Assembly: GCF_019083965.1 (NCBI RefSeq)
Contig: NZ_JAHRCY010000006.1
Span: 1 to 64,000 of the forward strand
From: Catellatospora tritici
Lineage (GTDB): Bacteria > Actinomycetota > Actinomycetes > Mycobacteriales > Micromonosporaceae
DNA length: 64,000 nucleotides
Direction of reading: 5' to 3'
Notes under the pieces: model-generated
Told to the model about the DNA's origin: nothing
The model's database searches: none
The model's input: only the letters and a program-made list of their open reading frames with translations
Program-made: the position numbers and the translations under genes
Shown here: positions 33,099-42,519 of the stretch, piece by piece
Layout of the letters: the number at the start of each line of letters is the position of its first letter
Numbering within the stretch: the stretch's first letter is position 1

Positions 33099-34955
33099 AT
33101 GAGCGTCGTGGAGACAGCGTTGCTCGCGGCGATCGTCGTGCTCGCACTGCTGGTCGCAGCGACGCTGGTGCTGGGCGCGCGGCTGATGCGCCGACTGGCC
33201 GGGCCCACCGCGCCGACCGGCGCGCCGCTGAGTGTGATCGTGGACGACCCTGAGGCGGTCGCCGAGCGTGAGCGGCAGCGGCAGACCCTGGTCGAGCTGC
33301 AGAACTCCGTCGCCGACGCGCAGGCCGCGCTGGAGAACGAGCGCCGTTCGGTCGCGTCGGCCCGAGCCGAGGCCACCGCCGTACGGGCCGAGAACGCCGC
33401 GGTGAAGGCTGAGGTGACCACCTCCCGGGCCGAGGCGCAGCGGGTGCTCGACGCCGCCCACGCCGAGGCCGACACCGTGCTGCAGCGCGCGCACCGCCAG
33501 GCCGAGGAGGACGCCGAGCAGGTGCGCAGCACCGCCCGCCGGACCGGCGAGCGCGAGATCGCGATGCTCACCTCGACCGCGAAGGAGCAGGCTGCCGAGG
33601 CCGAGCGCCGGTTGCAGCGGCTGGACGAGCGCGAGCGGCTGCACGCCGCCGAGGCGGAGCGGCTGGCCGAGCGGGAGCGGCAGAACGTGGAGGAGGCCGA
33701 GCGGCTGGCCGAGCGCGACCGGCGCATCGCCGCCGCCGAGACCGAGCTGGCCAAGTGGGACCTGGCCCTGCAGGCCAAGGAGCAGGAGCTGGCCCAGGCG
33801 CAGGAGCAGCGCCGCCGCGAGCTGGAGCGGGTCGCCGGGCTGACCGCCGACGCGGCCAAGTCCGAGCTGGTGGAGACGATCGAGAACCAGGCCAAGCGCG
33901 AGGCCGCGCTGCTGGTGCGCGACATCGAGGCCGACGCCCGCGCCACCGGTGAGCAGCGGGCCCGGCACATCGTGGTCGACGCGATCCAGCGGGTGGCCAG
34001 CGAGCAGACCGCCGAGAGCGTGGTCAGCGTGCTGCACCTGCCCAGTGACGAGATGAAGGGCCGCATCATCGGCCGTGAGGGCCGCAACATCCGTGCCTTC
34101 GAGACCGTCACCGGCGTGAACCTGATCATCGACGACACGCCGGAGGCGGTGCTGCTGTCCTGCTTCGACCCGGTGCGGCGCGAGGTCGGACGGCTCACGC
34201 TGGAGAAGCTGGTGCTCGACGGGCGCATCCATCCGCACCGCATCGAAGAGGTCTACGACGTGGCCCGGTTCGAGGTGGAACGGATGTGCCAGCGCGCGGC
34301 GGAGGACGCGCTGGTCGAGGTGGGAATCACCGACATTCACCCGGAGCTGGTCACGCTGCTGGGACGGCTGCGCTACCGCACGTCGTACGGGCAGAACGTG
34401 CTCAAGCATCTGGTGGAGACGGCGCACATCGCCGGGATCATGGCCGCCGAGCTGAAGCTGGACCCCGATCTGATCAAGCGGTCGGCCTTCCTGCACGACA
34501 TCGGCAAGGCGCTCACCCACGAGGTGGAGGGCTCGCACGCGCTGATCGGCGCGGACGTGGCCCGCCGGTTCGGGGAGAGCGAGGAGGTCGTGCACGCGAT
34601 CGAGGCGCACCACAACGAGGTGCCGCCGCAGACCATCGAGGCGGTGCTGACCCAGGCGTCGGACGCCTGCTCGGGCGGGCGGCCGGGGGCGCGCCGGGAG
34701 TCGCTGGAGGCGTACGTCAAGCGGCTGGAGCGCATCGAGGAGATCGCCGGGGCCAAGTCGGGCGTCGACAAGGTGTTCGCGATGCAGGCCGGTCGGGAGA
34801 TCCGGGTGATGGTGCGCCCGGAGGAGGTCGACGAGATCGGTGCCGCGGTGCTGGCCCGGGACGTGGCCAAGCAGATCGAGGAGGAGCTGACCTACCCGGG
34901 TCAGATCCGGATCACGGTCGTCCGCGAGTCGCGTACCACCGAGATCGCCCGCTGA
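33099..34955 (+). CDS. rny: Ribonuclease Y
   Basis: 618 residues. Endoribonuclease that starts mRNA decay at the membrane. Layout: N-terminal membrane helix (about 5-27), a long Glu/Ala/Arg-rich coiled coil (about 50-290), a KH RNA-binding domain (GRIIGREGRNIRAFETVTGVNLIIDD), and an HD domain with the metal pair His466-Asp467 in RSAFLHDIGKALTHE plus the downstream HHNE. ATG start. Together with RNase J this gives the organism both a beta-CASP and an HD-type RNase. A bidirectional hairpin terminator lies directly after the stop. Confidence 0.95.
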   Translation: MSVVETALLAAIVVLALLVAATLVLGARLMRRLAGPTAPTGAPLSVIVDDPEAVAERERQRQTLVELQNSVADAQAALENERRSVASARAEATAVRAENAAVKAEVTTSRAEAQRVLDAAHAEADTVLQRAHRQAEEDAEQVRSTARRTGEREIAMLTSTAKEQAAEAERRLQRLDERERLHAAEAERLAERERQNVEEAERLAERDRRIAAAETELAKWDLALQAKEQELAQAQEQRRRELERVAGLTADAAKSELVETIENQAKREAALLVRDIEADARATGEQRARHIVVDAIQRVASEQTAESVVSVLHLPSDEMKGRIIGREGRNIRAFETVTGVNLIIDDTPEAVLLSCFDPVRREVGRLTLEKLVLDGRIHPHRIEEVYDVARFEVERMCQRAAEDALVEVGITDIHPELVTLLGRLRYRTSYGQNVLKHLVETAHIAGIMAAELKLDPDLIKRSAFLHDIGKALTHEVEGSHALIGADVARRFGESEEVVHAIEAHHNEVPPQTIEAVLTQASDACSGGRPGARRESLEAYVKRLERIEEIAGAKSGVDKVFAMQAGREIRVMVRPEEVDEIGAAVLARDVAKQIEEELTYPGQIRITVVRESRTTEIAR

Positions 34956-34961
34956 CGAGTT

Positions 34962-35000
34962 CGGAAGGCGCCGCCCCGCTGGCCGGGACGGCGCCTTCCG
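34962..35000. terminator. Bidirectional hairpin terminator between rny and gluD
   Basis: CGGAAGGCGCCG (34962-34973) and CGGCGCCTTCCG (34989-35000) are exact reverse complements with a 15-nt loop. The hairpin fills the 49-bp gap between the convergent rny and gluD genes. Confidence 0.8.
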
Positions 35001-35004
35001 CATG

Positions 35005-35910
35005 TCAGGCGCCGCCACCGCCACCGAGGCCCGACGCGGCCGCGTTCGCCGCACCTAGGCGGGCGGCCGGGGTGGCCACGCCGCGACGGTTGGCGCGGCG
35101 CTCCAGCAGGTGGGCGATGAGGGTGAGCGTGGCGTTGATCAGGATGTAGATCGCGGCGAGCACCAGGAACACCGGGATGGGGTTGCTGTAGTTGGCGTAG
35201 ATCTTGCTGCCTTCCAGCATCAGCTCCGAGTACGCCACGATGTAGCCCAGCGCGGTGTCCTTGAGTACCACCACCAGCTGGCTCACGATCACCGGCAGCA
35301 TGCTGCGGGCCGCCTGCGGGATCAGGATCAGCCGCATCACCTGGCTCTTGGTCAGCCCGAGGCTGTACGCCGCCTCCGACTGCCCGCCTGGCACGGCGCG
35401 GATGCCCGCGCGGAACGCCTCGGCCAGCACGGAACCGTTGTAGAGGGTCAGCCCGATGACGACCGCCCAGAAGGCGGGCACGGCGGTGCCGAAGACGTAG
35501 TAACCGCCGTACACCAGGAAGAAGATCATCAGCAGCAGTGGGACGGCGCGGAAGAACTCCACGACCATGCCCGCGGGCACCCGCACCCAGCGGTGCTCCG
35601 ACAACCGCGCGACGCTGAAGACCAGGCCGAACGCCAGGGCCAGCACCATCGCGGTGGCGGCGGCGCTGAGCGTGCCGATCAGGCCGGGCACGATGTAGTC
35701 GGCCCACACGTTGACCGGGGGGCCGCCGGCGGTGGGCATCTCCTGGAAGAACGGCTGCCACTTCTTCCAGTCCCACTGGCCCTTGGCGTCGAAGGCCCGG
35801 TAGACCCAGTAGGCCCCCGCCAGCAGCAGCGCGGCGACGACGACGCTGAGCACCCGGTTGCGCAGGCGGGCCCGCGGGCCGGGGTGGTCGTAGAGGACGC
35901 TCGCGCTCAT
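35005..35910 (-). CDS. gluD: Glutamate-type ABC transporter permease GluD
   Basis: 301 residues with an N-terminal membrane helix, an extra loop (about 45-75) and a five-helix HisM-type permease core. The EAA loop is EAAYSLGLTKSQVMRLILIPQAARSMLP. A Gly/Ala-rich C-terminal tail follows. Together with GluC it forms the heterodimeric channel of a polar amino-acid importer; the gluABCD set in corynebacteria and mycobacteria takes up glutamate. Last gene of the minus-strand operon gluA-gluB-gluC-gluD. Confidence 0.88.
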   Translation of the reverse strand: MSASVLYDHPGPRARLRNRVLSVVVAALLLAGAYWVYRAFDAKGQWDWKKWQPFFQEMPTAGGPPVNVWADYIVPGLIGTLSAAATAMVLALAFGLVFSVARLSEHRWVRVPAGMVVEFFRAVPLLLMIFFLVYGGYYVFGTAVPAFWAVVIGLTLYNGSVLAEAFRAGIRAVPGGQSEAAYSLGLTKSQVMRLILIPQAARSMLPVIVSQLVVVLKDTALGYIVAYSELMLEGSKIYANYSNPIPVFLVLAAIYILINATLTLIAHLLERRANRRGVATPAARLGAANAAASGLGGGGGA

Positions 35911-35930
35911 CGGATCTCCAGAGTCTCGAG

Positions 35931-35998
35931 GCGGGTCACCGGCGCACCACCGGGCGGTTCGGGGCGGCGGGTCACCGGCGCACCACCAGGCGGTTGGC
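35931..35998. repeat. 36-bp direct duplication at the gluC 3' end
   Basis: GCGGGTCACCGGCGCACCAC at 35931 recurs at 35967 with the following GGCGGTT also shared. The second copy encodes the last codons and stop of gluC; the first lies in the gluC-gluD gap. Confidence 0.75.
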
Positions 35999-36646
35999 CA
36001 GGGCGCTGAAGCCGTACCCGATGGGGACCAGCAGCACCACGAAGGCGAGTGCGAAAACCGCGAAGATCTCCACGGCGGCGTCGCCGTTGTCGTTGATCAG
36101 CTGCTTCATCTGCGACGACGCCTCGAGCACGCCGATCACCCCGGCGATGGTGGCGTTCTTGGTCAGCGCGATGAGGATGCTGCCCAGCGGCGCCACCACC
36201 GAGCGCACCGCCTGCGGCAGGATGATCAGACGCAGGTTCTGCGAGAACGTCAGGCCCAGCGCCCGTGCCGCCTCGGCCTGCCCGATCGGCACCGTGTTGA
36301 TGCCCGAGCGGATCGCCTCGCACACGAACGCCGCCGTGTACGCCGAGAGCCCGACCACCGCCAGCCAGTAGTTGTTCACGTTGATGTCGTCGGAGAACTT
36401 CACGCCCATGGCGCTGTACAGCCCGAAGAAGCAGAACGTGATGATCAGCGTCAGCGGGGTGTTGCGGAACAGGTGCACCCAGCCCGCGCCGAGCGCCCGC
36501 AGCACCGGCACCGGGGAGACCCGGCACGCGGCCAGCAGCAGCCCGAGCGCCAGCGACAGCAGTGCCGACGCGGCGGTCAGCTTCAGGATCATCGCGAAGC
36601 CGTCCAGGAAGGCCTGCCGGTTCAGCGGATCGGAGAAGACGTCCAT
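35972..36646 (-). CDS. gluC: Glutamate-type ABC transporter permease GluC
   Basis: 224 residues, five or six membrane helices. The permease EAA loop reads EAARALGLTFSQNLRLIILPQAVRSVVAP. Start placed at ATG 36646 (MDVFSDPLNRQAFLDGF), preceded by AGAGGG; the open frame upstream of it is Arg/Pro-rich non-family sequence. The HisM-type core lacks any extra domain. The 3' end carries a 36-bp direct duplication that continues into the gap before gluD. Confidence 0.88.
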   Translation of the reverse strand: MDVFSDPLNRQAFLDGFAMILKLTAASALLSLALGLLLAACRVSPVPVLRALGAGWVHLFRNTPLTLIITFCFFGLYSAMGVKFSDDINVNNYWLAVVGLSAYTAAFVCEAIRSGINTVPIGQAEAARALGLTFSQNLRLIILPQAVRSVVAPLGSILIALTKNATIAGVIGVLEASSQMKQLINDNGDAAVEIFAVFALAFVVLLVPIGYGFSALANRLVVRR

Positions 36647-36722
36647 CCCGTTCCCTCTAGGTTGCCCGTTGCCTCGGTCCCGGTGGGGCGGGCAGCCGGA
36701 CTCCCCGCCCCACCGGCAGTGG

Positions 36723-37577
36723 TCACGCGGGACAGTTGGTGAGCTTGGTCGTGTCCAGCGTCGGGGCCGGGGTGCCGCTCTTGCCGAGCGTGGCGTTCCA
36801 CGCGGCCGCGTACGAGCCGTCGGCAACCGCGGCCTTCAGGATCTCGTTGATCTTGTTGCAGCCGGCCTTGTCCTCCAGCTTCACGCCGATGCCGTACGGC
36901 TCCGACGAGAACGGCTTGCCGAGCAGCTTGAGCTTGCCCGCGTACTCGGGCTGCGAGGCGTAACCGGCCAGGATGATGTCGTCGGTGGTGACCGCGTCGA
37001 CAGTCCCGTCGTTGAGCGCCGTGATGCACTTGGAGTAGTTGTCGAACAGCTGCAGCTGAGCCTTCGGGTGCTGCTCCTGGATCCGCTTGGCCGGGGTCGA
37101 GCCGGACACCGAGCAGACCTTCTTGCCGTCGAGCCCCTCGGGCCCGGTGATGGTCGAGTCGGCCTTCACCAGCAGATCCTGCCCGGCGGTGTAGTACGGC
37201 CCGGCGAAGTTGACCTTCTTCTTGCGGTCGTCGTTGATGGTGTACGTCGCCACGACGACGTCGACCGTGCCCTGCTGCAGGAACGGCTCGCGGTTCGAGG
37301 ACACGGTGGTGACGTAGGTGTTCTTGGCCGGATCACCGCCGAGGCCCTTTGCGATGATCTTCGCGATCTCGATGTCGAAGCCCTCGTAGTTGGTGCCGAC
37401 CTGCAGGCCGAGACCCGGCTGGTCGGCCTTGACGCCGAACTTCAGCTGGCCTGCGGCCGCCTTCGAGGTCAGCGGGGTGCCGCCGGCCGGCGTCTCGGGC
37501 TCGTCACTGCCGCAGGCGGTCGTGCCGAGCGCGAGCATCGCGACCGCGGCGATCGCCGCCATACGCGTGAAACGCAT
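36723..37577 (-). CDS. gluB: Glutamate-type ABC transporter substrate-binding lipoprotein GluB
   Basis: 284 residues. N-terminal signal with a lipobox-like ALGTTAC and Cys22 as the likely lipidated residue (the -3 position is Thr, so the box is not canonical). The remainder is a family 3 solute-binding protein: GVKADQPGLGLQVGTNYEGFDIEIAKIIAKGLG, DVVVATYTINDDRKKKVNFAGPYYTAGQDLLV, and ALNDGTVDAVTTDDIILAGYA. Ligand predicted to be glutamate or aspartate from operon context; the binding residues cannot settle it by eye. Confidence 0.9.
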   Translation of the reverse strand: MRFTRMAAIAAVAMLALGTTACGSDEPETPAGGTPLTSKAAAGQLKFGVKADQPGLGLQVGTNYEGFDIEIAKIIAKGLGGDPAKNTYVTTVSSNREPFLQQGTVDVVVATYTINDDRKKKVNFAGPYYTAGQDLLVKADSTITGPEGLDGKKVCSVSGSTPAKRIQEQHPKAQLQLFDNYSKCITALNDGTVDAVTTDDIILAGYASQPEYAGKLKLLGKPFSSEPYGIGVKLEDKAGCNKINEILKAAVADGSYAAAWNATLGKSGTPAPTLDTTKLTNCPA

Positions 37578-37686
37578 TGATTCGTCCCTCCTCCTTCAAC
37601 ACCCTCGTCACGGTGGGCGACGCCGGGCGTTTCCTGCCGCCGCCGGTCCGGCGACGGAGTCTCATCCAGGTCGTCGAGCGGTGCCC

Positions 37687-38430
<744 letters not shown>

Positions 38431-38576
38431 GCCACCGTCCTTTCGGTGTCGGTACATCGTCTGACTAGTGAGACTAGAGGGACGGAAGTGAAAGTGGAGA
38501 CCCACTTGGGTCACATCCGGGTAACTTCCCTCGATTCCGTCGATGTACGCCCGACCGGATACCCTTTTCGGTTGAG

Positions 38577-40142
38577 ATGACTACCCTGCCTGACACCCAG
38601 CTTCCCGCCGCCGAAGGTCAGCCCGACGGCGAGGTCCAGCCCGTGCGCACCTACGAGGTGCGCACGTACGGCTGCCAGATGAACGTGCACGACTCCGAGC
38701 GCATCTCGGGGCTGCTCGACGGCGCCGGCTACGTGCGGCTCGACCCGGCCGCCGAGCCGGGCCGGGTGCCGGACGTGGTCGTCTTCAACACCTGCGCGGT
38801 ACGCGAGAACGCCGACAACCGCCTCTACGGCAACCTCGGCCACCTGCGCCCGGTCAAGGACAAGAACCCCGGCATGCAGATCGCGGTCGGCGGCTGCCTG
38901 GCGCAGAAGGACCAGGGCGACATCGTCAAGAAGGCGCCCTGGGTCGACGTGGTGTTCGGCACCCACAACATCGGCTCGCTGCCGGTGCTGCTGGAGCGGG
39001 CCCGCCACAACGAGTCCGCCCAGGTGGAGCTGCTGGAGTCGCTGGAGGTCTTCCCGTCGACGCTGCCGACCCGGCGCGAGTCGACGTACTCCGGGTGGGT
39101 GTCGATCTCGGTGGGGTGCAACAACACCTGCACCTTCTGCATCGTGCCCAGCCTGCGCGGCAAGGAGAAGGACCGTCGCCCCGGCGAGATCCTGGCCGAG
39201 GTCGAGGCGCTGGTCGCCGAGGGCGTGCTCGAGGTGACCCTGCTCGGCCAGAACGTCAACACGTACGGCGTGGAGTTCGGCGACCGGCTGGCCTTCGGCA
39301 AGCTGCTGCGCGCCTGCGGGCAGTTGCAGGACAGGGGCCTGGAGCGGGTGCGCTTCACCAGCCCGCACCCGGCCGCGTTCACCGACGACGTGATCGAGGC
39401 GATGGCCGAAACGGCCAACGTCTGCCACCAACTGCACATGCCGCTGCAGTCCGGCTCGGACGCGGTGCTGCGGGCGATGAAGCGGTCATACCGGTCCGAC
39501 CGGTACCTGTCGATCATCGAGAACGTGCGCGCGGCGATGCCCGACGCGGCGATCACCACCGACATCATCGTCGGCTTCCCCGGCGAGACCGACGCCGACT
39601 TCGAGGAGACGCTGCGCGTGGTGCGCGAGTCGCGCTTCTCCTCGGCGTTCACGTTCCAGTACTCCAAGCGGCCCGGCACGCCCGCGGCGACCATGGACGG
39701 CCAGGTGCCCAAGCAGGTGGTGCAGGAGCGCTACGAGCGCCTGGTCGCCACCCTGGAGGACATCACCTGGGCGGAGAACAAGAAGCAGGTCGGGCGCGAG
39801 CTGGAAGTGCTCGTCGCGGTCGGTGAGGGGCGAAAGGACGAGGCCACCGGGCGTATGTCCGGACGCGCCCGCGACGGCCGACTGGTCCACTTCGCGGTCA
39901 CGCCCGAGCAGGCGGCCGCCGTCCGGCCGGGCGACGTGGTGCACACCGAGGTCAGTTATGCCGCGCCGCATCACCTCAACGCCGACGGGCCGCTGCTGTC
40001 GCACCGCCGGACCAGGGCCGGTGACGCGTACGAGGCGGGCCGCGCGGTCCGTACCGCCGGGGTGATGCTCGGCCTGCCCACCATCGGCAAGCCGCCCACC
40101 CAGCCCACCCCCACCACCGGCAGCGCCTGCTCCACCTGCTGA
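38577..40142 (+). CDS. miaB: tRNA-2-methylthio-N6-isopentenyladenosine methylthiotransferase MiaB
   Basis: 521 residues. Radical-SAM enzyme that methylthiolates i6A37 in tRNAs after MiaA (also in this window, at 52.2 kb) adds the prenyl group. N-terminal cluster cysteines in [29 protein letters not shown] and VGGCLAQK; radical-SAM triad CNNTCTFC (C181/C185/C188); TRAM domain near the C-terminus. A Pro/Thr-rich tail ends in GSACSTC. The usual neighbour miaA is displaced by about 12 kb by the ebo-like and cellulase genes. Confidence 0.95.
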   Translation: MTTLPDTQLPAAEGQPDGEVQPVRTYEVRTYGCQMNVHDSERISGLLDGAGYVRLDPAAEPGRVPDVVVFNTCAVRENADNRLYGNLGHLRPVKDKNPGMQIAVGGCLAQKDQGDIVKKAPWVDVVFGTHNIGSLPVLLERARHNESAQVELLESLEVFPSTLPTRRESTYSGWVSISVGCNNTCTFCIVPSLRGKEKDRRPGEILAEVEALVAEGVLEVTLLGQNVNTYGVEFGDRLAFGKLLRACGQLQDRGLERVRFTSPHPAAFTDDVIEAMAETANVCHQLHMPLQSGSDAVLRAMKRSYRSDRYLSIIENVRAAMPDAAITTDIIVGFPGETDADFEETLRVVRESRFSSAFTFQYSKRPGTPAATMDGQVPKQVVQERYERLVATLEDITWAENKKQVGRELEVLVAVGEGRKDEATGRMSGRARDGRLVHFAVTPEQAAAVRPGDVVHTEVSYAAPHHLNADGPLLSHRRTRAGDAYEAGRAVRTAGVMLGLPTIGKPPTQPTPTTGSACSTC

Positions 40143-40477
40143 CCGCCCCCCGAAGCCCGGCGCCGCCCTCCGGCGCGCGCGTTTCAAGGTCATCCAGGTT
40201 GCCGGGCAATCGTGCGTATCTTGAACCGTCTTTCCCACGATTGCCCGGCAACTTGCGCGATCTTGGTCCGCCCGGCGGTTGTTCGGCGCCCGTCCGGCGG
40301 GTTGTTCGGCGCCCGCTCGGGCGGGCGGGGGCACCGCCCGTGGCCGGAGTGGGGTTGGAACACGCGGGGGTGAGCTGCGGGGATGGCGGACAAACGGACA
40401 TAGCGTGTGCATCCGGGTATTGTGGCGAAATCAAGTAATCTGGCTTGGTTTCTCCTCAATCTCCCCGGGAGACCACA
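40143..40477. other. 335-bp intergenic region before the ebo-like cluster
   Basis: Starts with GC-rich sequence, contains one perfect inverted repeat (40199-40251) and a promoter-bearing segment about 40390-40477, which includes an AT-richer part (GGTATTGTGGCGAAATCAAGTAATC, split by position 40420-40440) just before the first gene of the cluster. No gene or RNA is recognised. Confidence 0.5.
40199..40251. repeat. 16-bp perfect inverted repeat with 21-nt spacer
   Basis: TTGCCGGGCAATCGTG (40199-40214) and CACGATTGCCCGGCAA (40236-40251) are exact reverse complements. The layout (arms of 16-22 bp around about 20 nt) matches the other palindromic elements of the window, but the sequence is different. 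It lies 57 bp after miaB. Confidence 0.8.
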
Positions 40478-41611
40478 ATGCGAACAGGTGTCTGGCTGGT
40501 CGGTGGGCGGGGGTCGGTCGCCGTAACCAGCATCGTCGGGGCTGCCGGGCTGCGAGCCGGTCTGGCCGAGCCGACCGGATGCGTCACCGAACTCCCACAA
40601 CTGCGCAGCCCCGCCCTGCCCGCCCTGTCCGAGCTGGTCTTCGGTGGTCACGACCTGGTGTCGACGCCGCTGGTCAAGCGGGCTGACGAACTGGCCGAGG
40701 CCGGGGTGCTGCCCGCGCGCCTGGTCGCGGCGCTGCGACCTGATCTGGTCGCGATCGAGCCCGAGCTGCGCCCGGCGCCGCGCGGCGACACTCAGGCCGC
40801 GACCGCAGCACAGGCCGCCGCCGATCTGACCGACTTCCGCGAGCGCCACGCACTGGACCGCGTCGTCGTGGTGAACGTGTCGGCCACCGAGCCGCACGCG
40901 GCCCCACATCCAGCCCACGCCGACGCTGACGCGCTGGTGGCGGCGTTGGACGGCGATGACGAGGTGCTGCCGCCCAGCTCGCTTTACGCGTACGCGGCGT
41001 TCGCCGCCGGGTGCTCGTACGTGGACTTCACGCCGTCGACCGGGGCGCGGCTGCCCGCGCTGCACGAGCTGGCGCTGCGGGCGGGGGTGCCGTACGCGGG
41101 GCATGACGGCAAGACCGGGGAGACCCTGGTCAAGTCGGTGCTCGCGCCGATGTTCGCCCAGCGCAACCTGCAGGTGCGGTCCTGGTCGGGGACGAACCTG
41201 CTCGGCGGCGGGGACGGCGCCAACCTGGCCCGGCCCGACGCCAACGCGGCCAAGGCCGCCAGCAAGCAGCGGGTGCTCGCCGAGACGCTGGGCTACCAGC
41301 CCGAGGGCCACACCCGCATCGAGTACGTCGCCGACCTCGGCGACTTCAAGGCCGCCTGGGACCTCGTCACCTTCCGCGGCTTCCTGGGCACGCCGATGCG
41401 GCTGGAGTTCACCTGGCACGGCTGCGACTCGGCCCTGGCCGCGCCGCTGGTGCTGGACCTGGCCCGGATCGCGGCCGGCGCGCACGCCGCCGGTCGGCGC
41501 GGTCCGCTGCCGGAGCTGGCCTTCTTCTTCAAGGACCCGATCGGCTCGGTCTGTCACGACCTCAGCGGCCAGTTCGAGGCGCTGCGAGCGCTGATCGCGG
41601 GGCTGGCGTGA
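40478..41611 (+). CDS. Inositol-3-phosphate synthase-like enzyme of the ebo-type cluster
   Basis: 377 residues. An NAD-dependent myo-inositol-phosphate synthase homologue: Rossmann motif VGGRGSVAVTSIVGA, active-site regions GHDGKTGETLVKSVLAP, TNLLGGGDGANLA and the C-terminal DSALAAPLVLDLARIA. It is diverged from the housekeeping Ino1 and, from memory, resembles the copy beside an SCO3242-type prenyltransferase in Streptomyces. In ebo clusters a sugar-phosphate cyclase (EboD, 3-dehydroquinate-synthase-like) often supplies this step; here the inositol-phosphate synthase homologue takes that place. ATG 40478 follows CGGGAGA. First gene of a six-gene coupled run (stop overlaps the next start by 4 bp). 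Confidence 0.8.
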   Translation: MRTGVWLVGGRGSVAVTSIVGAAGLRAGLAEPTGCVTELPQLRSPALPALSELVFGGHDLVSTPLVKRADELAEAGVLPARLVAALRPDLVAIEPELRPAPRGDTQAATAAQAAADLTDFRERHALDRVVVVNVSATEPHAAPHPAHADADALVAALDGDDEVLPPSSLYAYAAFAAGCSYVDFTPSTGARLPALHELALRAGVPYAGHDGKTGETLVKSVLAPMFAQRNLQVRSWSGTNLLGGGDGANLARPDANAAKAASKQRVLAETLGYQPEGHTRIEYVADLGDFKAAWDLVTFRGFLGTPMRLEFTWHGCDSALAAPLVLDLARIAAGAHAAGRRGPLPELAFFFKDPIGSVCHDLSGQFEALRALIAGLA

Positions 41612-42519
41612 GCCGGTCGGGTGTTGGCGCGCGCCGGTCGGGGCTGGCTCGGCTGGGGGACCTGGCCGAGCTGGTGCGGGCCCCGGCCGCGTTGTCGGTG
41701 CCGGGTGACGTGCTGGTCGGTGCGGCCACGGCGGGCACGCTGGGGCGGCGTACCCCCGGCCTGGCGGCCGCGTCGGTGTGCCTGTACCTGGCGGGCATGG
41801 CCGCCAACGACTGGGCCGACCGGGAACTCGACGCGGTCGAGCGGCCGCAGCGGCCCATCCCGAGCGGTCGGGTCAGCCCGAACACGGCGTTGGGCCTGGC
41901 CGCCGGGCTGACCGCGGCGGGCCTCGGCCTGGCCGCGTGGGCGGGCGGCAGGCGCGCCCTGGCCGTGGCGGCGCCCCTGGCCGGGGCGGTCTGGGCCTAC
42001 GACCTGGTCGCCAAGAACGGACCCGCCGGGCCGGCCGCGATGGCCGCCTGCCGGGGACTGGACGTGCTCCTCGGCGCCACCGGCGGCTCAGTCCGCCGGG
42101 CCCTGCCCGCGGCCGCGACGGTCGCCGCGCACACCTACACGGTGACCGCGCTGTCGCGGCGGGAGATGGACGGCGCCGACCGCCGGCTGCCGGTGGCGAC
42201 GTTGGCCGGGACGCTGGCCGTCGCCGCCACCGCAGCCGGCGCGCAGCGCCGCCAGGACCGAGGACGGACGGGGTGGCGCGGGCTGCTGCCGGTCGCCCTG
42301 GCCGGGCTCTACCTGAACCACTACGGCCGCCCGCAGGTACGGGCCGCCCGGCAGCCCGACGCGCCGCAGGTGCGGGCCGCTGTCGGGTCCGGCATCACCG
42401 GACTACCGACGCTGCAGGCCGCGCTCACCGCCCGGCACGGCGCGAGCCTCCCCGCGCTCGTGCTGACCGCCGCCGCGCCGCTGGCCCGGCGCCTGGCCCG
42501 GAGGATCTCGCCCACATGA
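41608..42519 (+). CDS. eboC: EboC-like UbiA-type prenyltransferase (SCO3242 family)
   Basis: 303 residues with about seven to nine membrane helices. The first Asp-rich motif of UbiA enzymes is intact as NDWADRELDAVERPQRPIPSG; the second Asp-rich site is weaker (YDLVAKNG...RGLDVLLGATGG). UbiA enzymes attach isoprenyl chains to aromatic or other acceptors at the membrane. EboC of the ebo cluster belongs to this superfamily. GTG start overlaps the previous gene by 4 bp and the stop overlaps the next ATG by 4 bp. Acceptor and prenyl donor are unknown. Confidence 0.8.
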   Translation: MSRSGVGARRSGLARLGDLAELVRAPAALSVPGDVLVGAATAGTLGRRTPGLAAASVCLYLAGMAANDWADRELDAVERPQRPIPSGRVSPNTALGLAAGLTAAGLGLAAWAGGRRALAVAAPLAGAVWAYDLVAKNGPAGPAAMAACRGLDVLLGATGGSVRRALPAAATVAAHTYTVTALSRREMDGADRRLPVATLAGTLAVAATAAGAQRRQDRGRTGWRGLLPVALAGLYLNHYGRPQVRAARQPDAPQVRAAVGSGITGLPTLQAALTARHGASLPALVLTAAAPLARRLARRISPT

